Assembly (NCBI GenBank): GCA_948144175.1
Contig: CANXME010002474.1
Location: 186,001 to 250,000 of the forward strand
DNA length: 64,000 nt
Direction: 5' to 3'
Source of the DNA: Closterium sp. NIES-65
Lineage: Eukaryota; Streptophyta; Zygnematophyceae; Desmidiales; Closteriaceae
Positions 62,916 to 64,000 of this stretch are shown here, piece by piece. The stretch's first letter is position 1, and each line of letters starts with the position of its first letter. The notes beneath the pieces are model-generated. The model saw only the letters and a list, made by a program, of their open reading frames with translations. It was not told the origin of the DNA and ran no database searches. A program made the translations under genes and the position numbers.

Positions 62916-64000
62916 GGATTCTTTGCTAGAAAGTGCCGAGGACGAGAATTGTGTGATTGCAGCTTGTGAAAATGGTGGCAACGTAGCATTGCAACCTAAA
63001 TGTTTACAAGAGGCTTCCCTTGAGAGTACAGTAATACAAGTTCGGGGATATGCAGACCGAAAGGGAGACGTGGAAGGAGTGTTCTCAAGGCAGAATGTGT
63101 GTTGTGTGTCAGCTTGATGACAGCTGGAGCGTGTTACTCGGAGGAGCTTTGTTTCGCTGGTACGAAATCACTTGGAAAGCGCAATCACGAAGGTGCGTAC
63201 TGGGACCTGGGGTCGAGTCCGAAATGCGATGAACACGCCGGGCATAGTGCGACTTGACTGGTTTGACTGCTTTCCACTCTGGCTGGCTGTTATCTCCATC
63301 CTGGTCAGCCGGGAAGGCAATGCCTCGCTGTTCTGGAGCTTCCCTGCTGGCCAGGTCATTGAAAGTCTGGGAAGAACATGAGGATCGCGATGTTGTACAC
63401 TACGACTAAAAAATTGATGGGTAAGTCTATAGTTGTTTTTTTTCTAATCATGAGAAATGGCCAATGGCCCTTAACAGTTAGTGAACCTCAAAATGCATGT
63501 TTCCATACTCTAACATGCATCCCCCATGGTTAAGATCCCACATCCAGTATGGTTTCAGGGTTCGGTCCCATCTCCCCCCCTCCCCCCATGTCAGAATCCC
63601 AGCCACTAACCACTGGGATAAAAAAGCGGATTAGTGCGCCCATAACCCCCTAGGACAACGAGCCTGTAACCCTTCCCTAGGATTGATTGGGGATCACCAG
63701 TGGACCTCTGACACCCCACTACCCCTTCTTCCTCCCCCACCCGTCTCCCCCCCACTACCCCTTCTTCCTCCCTCCCCCCCACCCCCCGCTCTCTACCTCC
63801 TCCTCCATTTCCCTCCTCCCTCTCCCCTATTCCCTCCCCCCTTTACCCTCTCTTTTATTTGCACAAATGGTTGAGATTGTTAGATCCACAATTACCTGCA
63901 AGCAACTTTTTATTGCACCATTAGGGGTGCACACTTGTTAGCCCTATGCTCTCAGCTATTCGGGAGGAGAGATGAAAGCTGGTAATGCACACTCAGAAAA
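62916..64000. other. Upstream region of gene C, no gene seen
   Basis: Short open frames without recognisable motifs. A pyrimidine-rich block with two CCCCACTACCCCTTCTTCCT copies lies at 63713-63850. No promoter element can be named with confidence. Confidence 0.5.

Overview
The window reads as nuclear DNA of a plant-lineage eukaryote, most plausibly a streptophyte green alga (inference). The evidence is: leucine-rich-repeat receptor genes split into 72-bp one-repeat exons with GT...AG introns, as in land-plant receptor kinases; LTR retrotransposons primed by initiator-methionine tRNA; and very abundant microsatellites. No bacterial operons, rRNA, tRNA or CRISPR arrays were seen.

Positions 1-14275 are nested retrotransposons. 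A decayed minus-strand Ty3/Gypsy chromovirus (1554-14275) carries LTRs, primer site, gag, protease, RT, RNase H, integrase and the remains of a chromodomain. A 7.35-kb Ty1/Copia element (Copia-2, 5929-13278, 132-bp LTRs, target duplication GAATC) sits inside its gag gene. The 3' end of a sister element (Copia-1, 1-1552) interrupts its left LTR. A third member (Copia-3, 18381-25688, 130-bp LTRs, target duplication GCAAG) lies further right. Copia-2 and Copia-3 have LTR pairs that differ at one base each, yet their coding regions are already broken.

Three minus-strand LRR receptor genes follow. Gene A (about 14465-18247) is a deleted relic whose 5' flank received Copia-3. Gene B (27986-41075) is its fuller paralogue: signal peptide, LRR N-cap, at least six LRRs, a 37-residue six-cysteine module, a transmembrane helix and a kinase-like domain whose beta3 Lys, HRD and DFG positions are all altered, so it should be a pseudokinase. 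Gene C (43615-62915) is a different receptor with at least 21 LRR exons, a transmembrane helix and a kinase that keeps HRD and the Asp of DFG (as DAG). Its introns are filled with micro- and minisatellites and its LRR array is still duplicating.

The most unusual signal is a short palindrome, TTTTGAG-N4-CTCAAAA with a mostly self-complementary N4 (TCGA, AATT, GCGC, ACGT). It recurs in and between genes B and C and sits repeatedly at the junction between two tandem, diverged copies of the flanking sequence, often a truncated exon copy beside a full one. Other points of note are a 260-bp TTAA-flanked inverted-repeat element (42778-43037), a LINE-like RT remnant (38640-38985), a 1.5-kb trinucleotide tract (33713-35230) and a hairpin cluster (26160-26340). 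The last 1.1 kb shows no gene.
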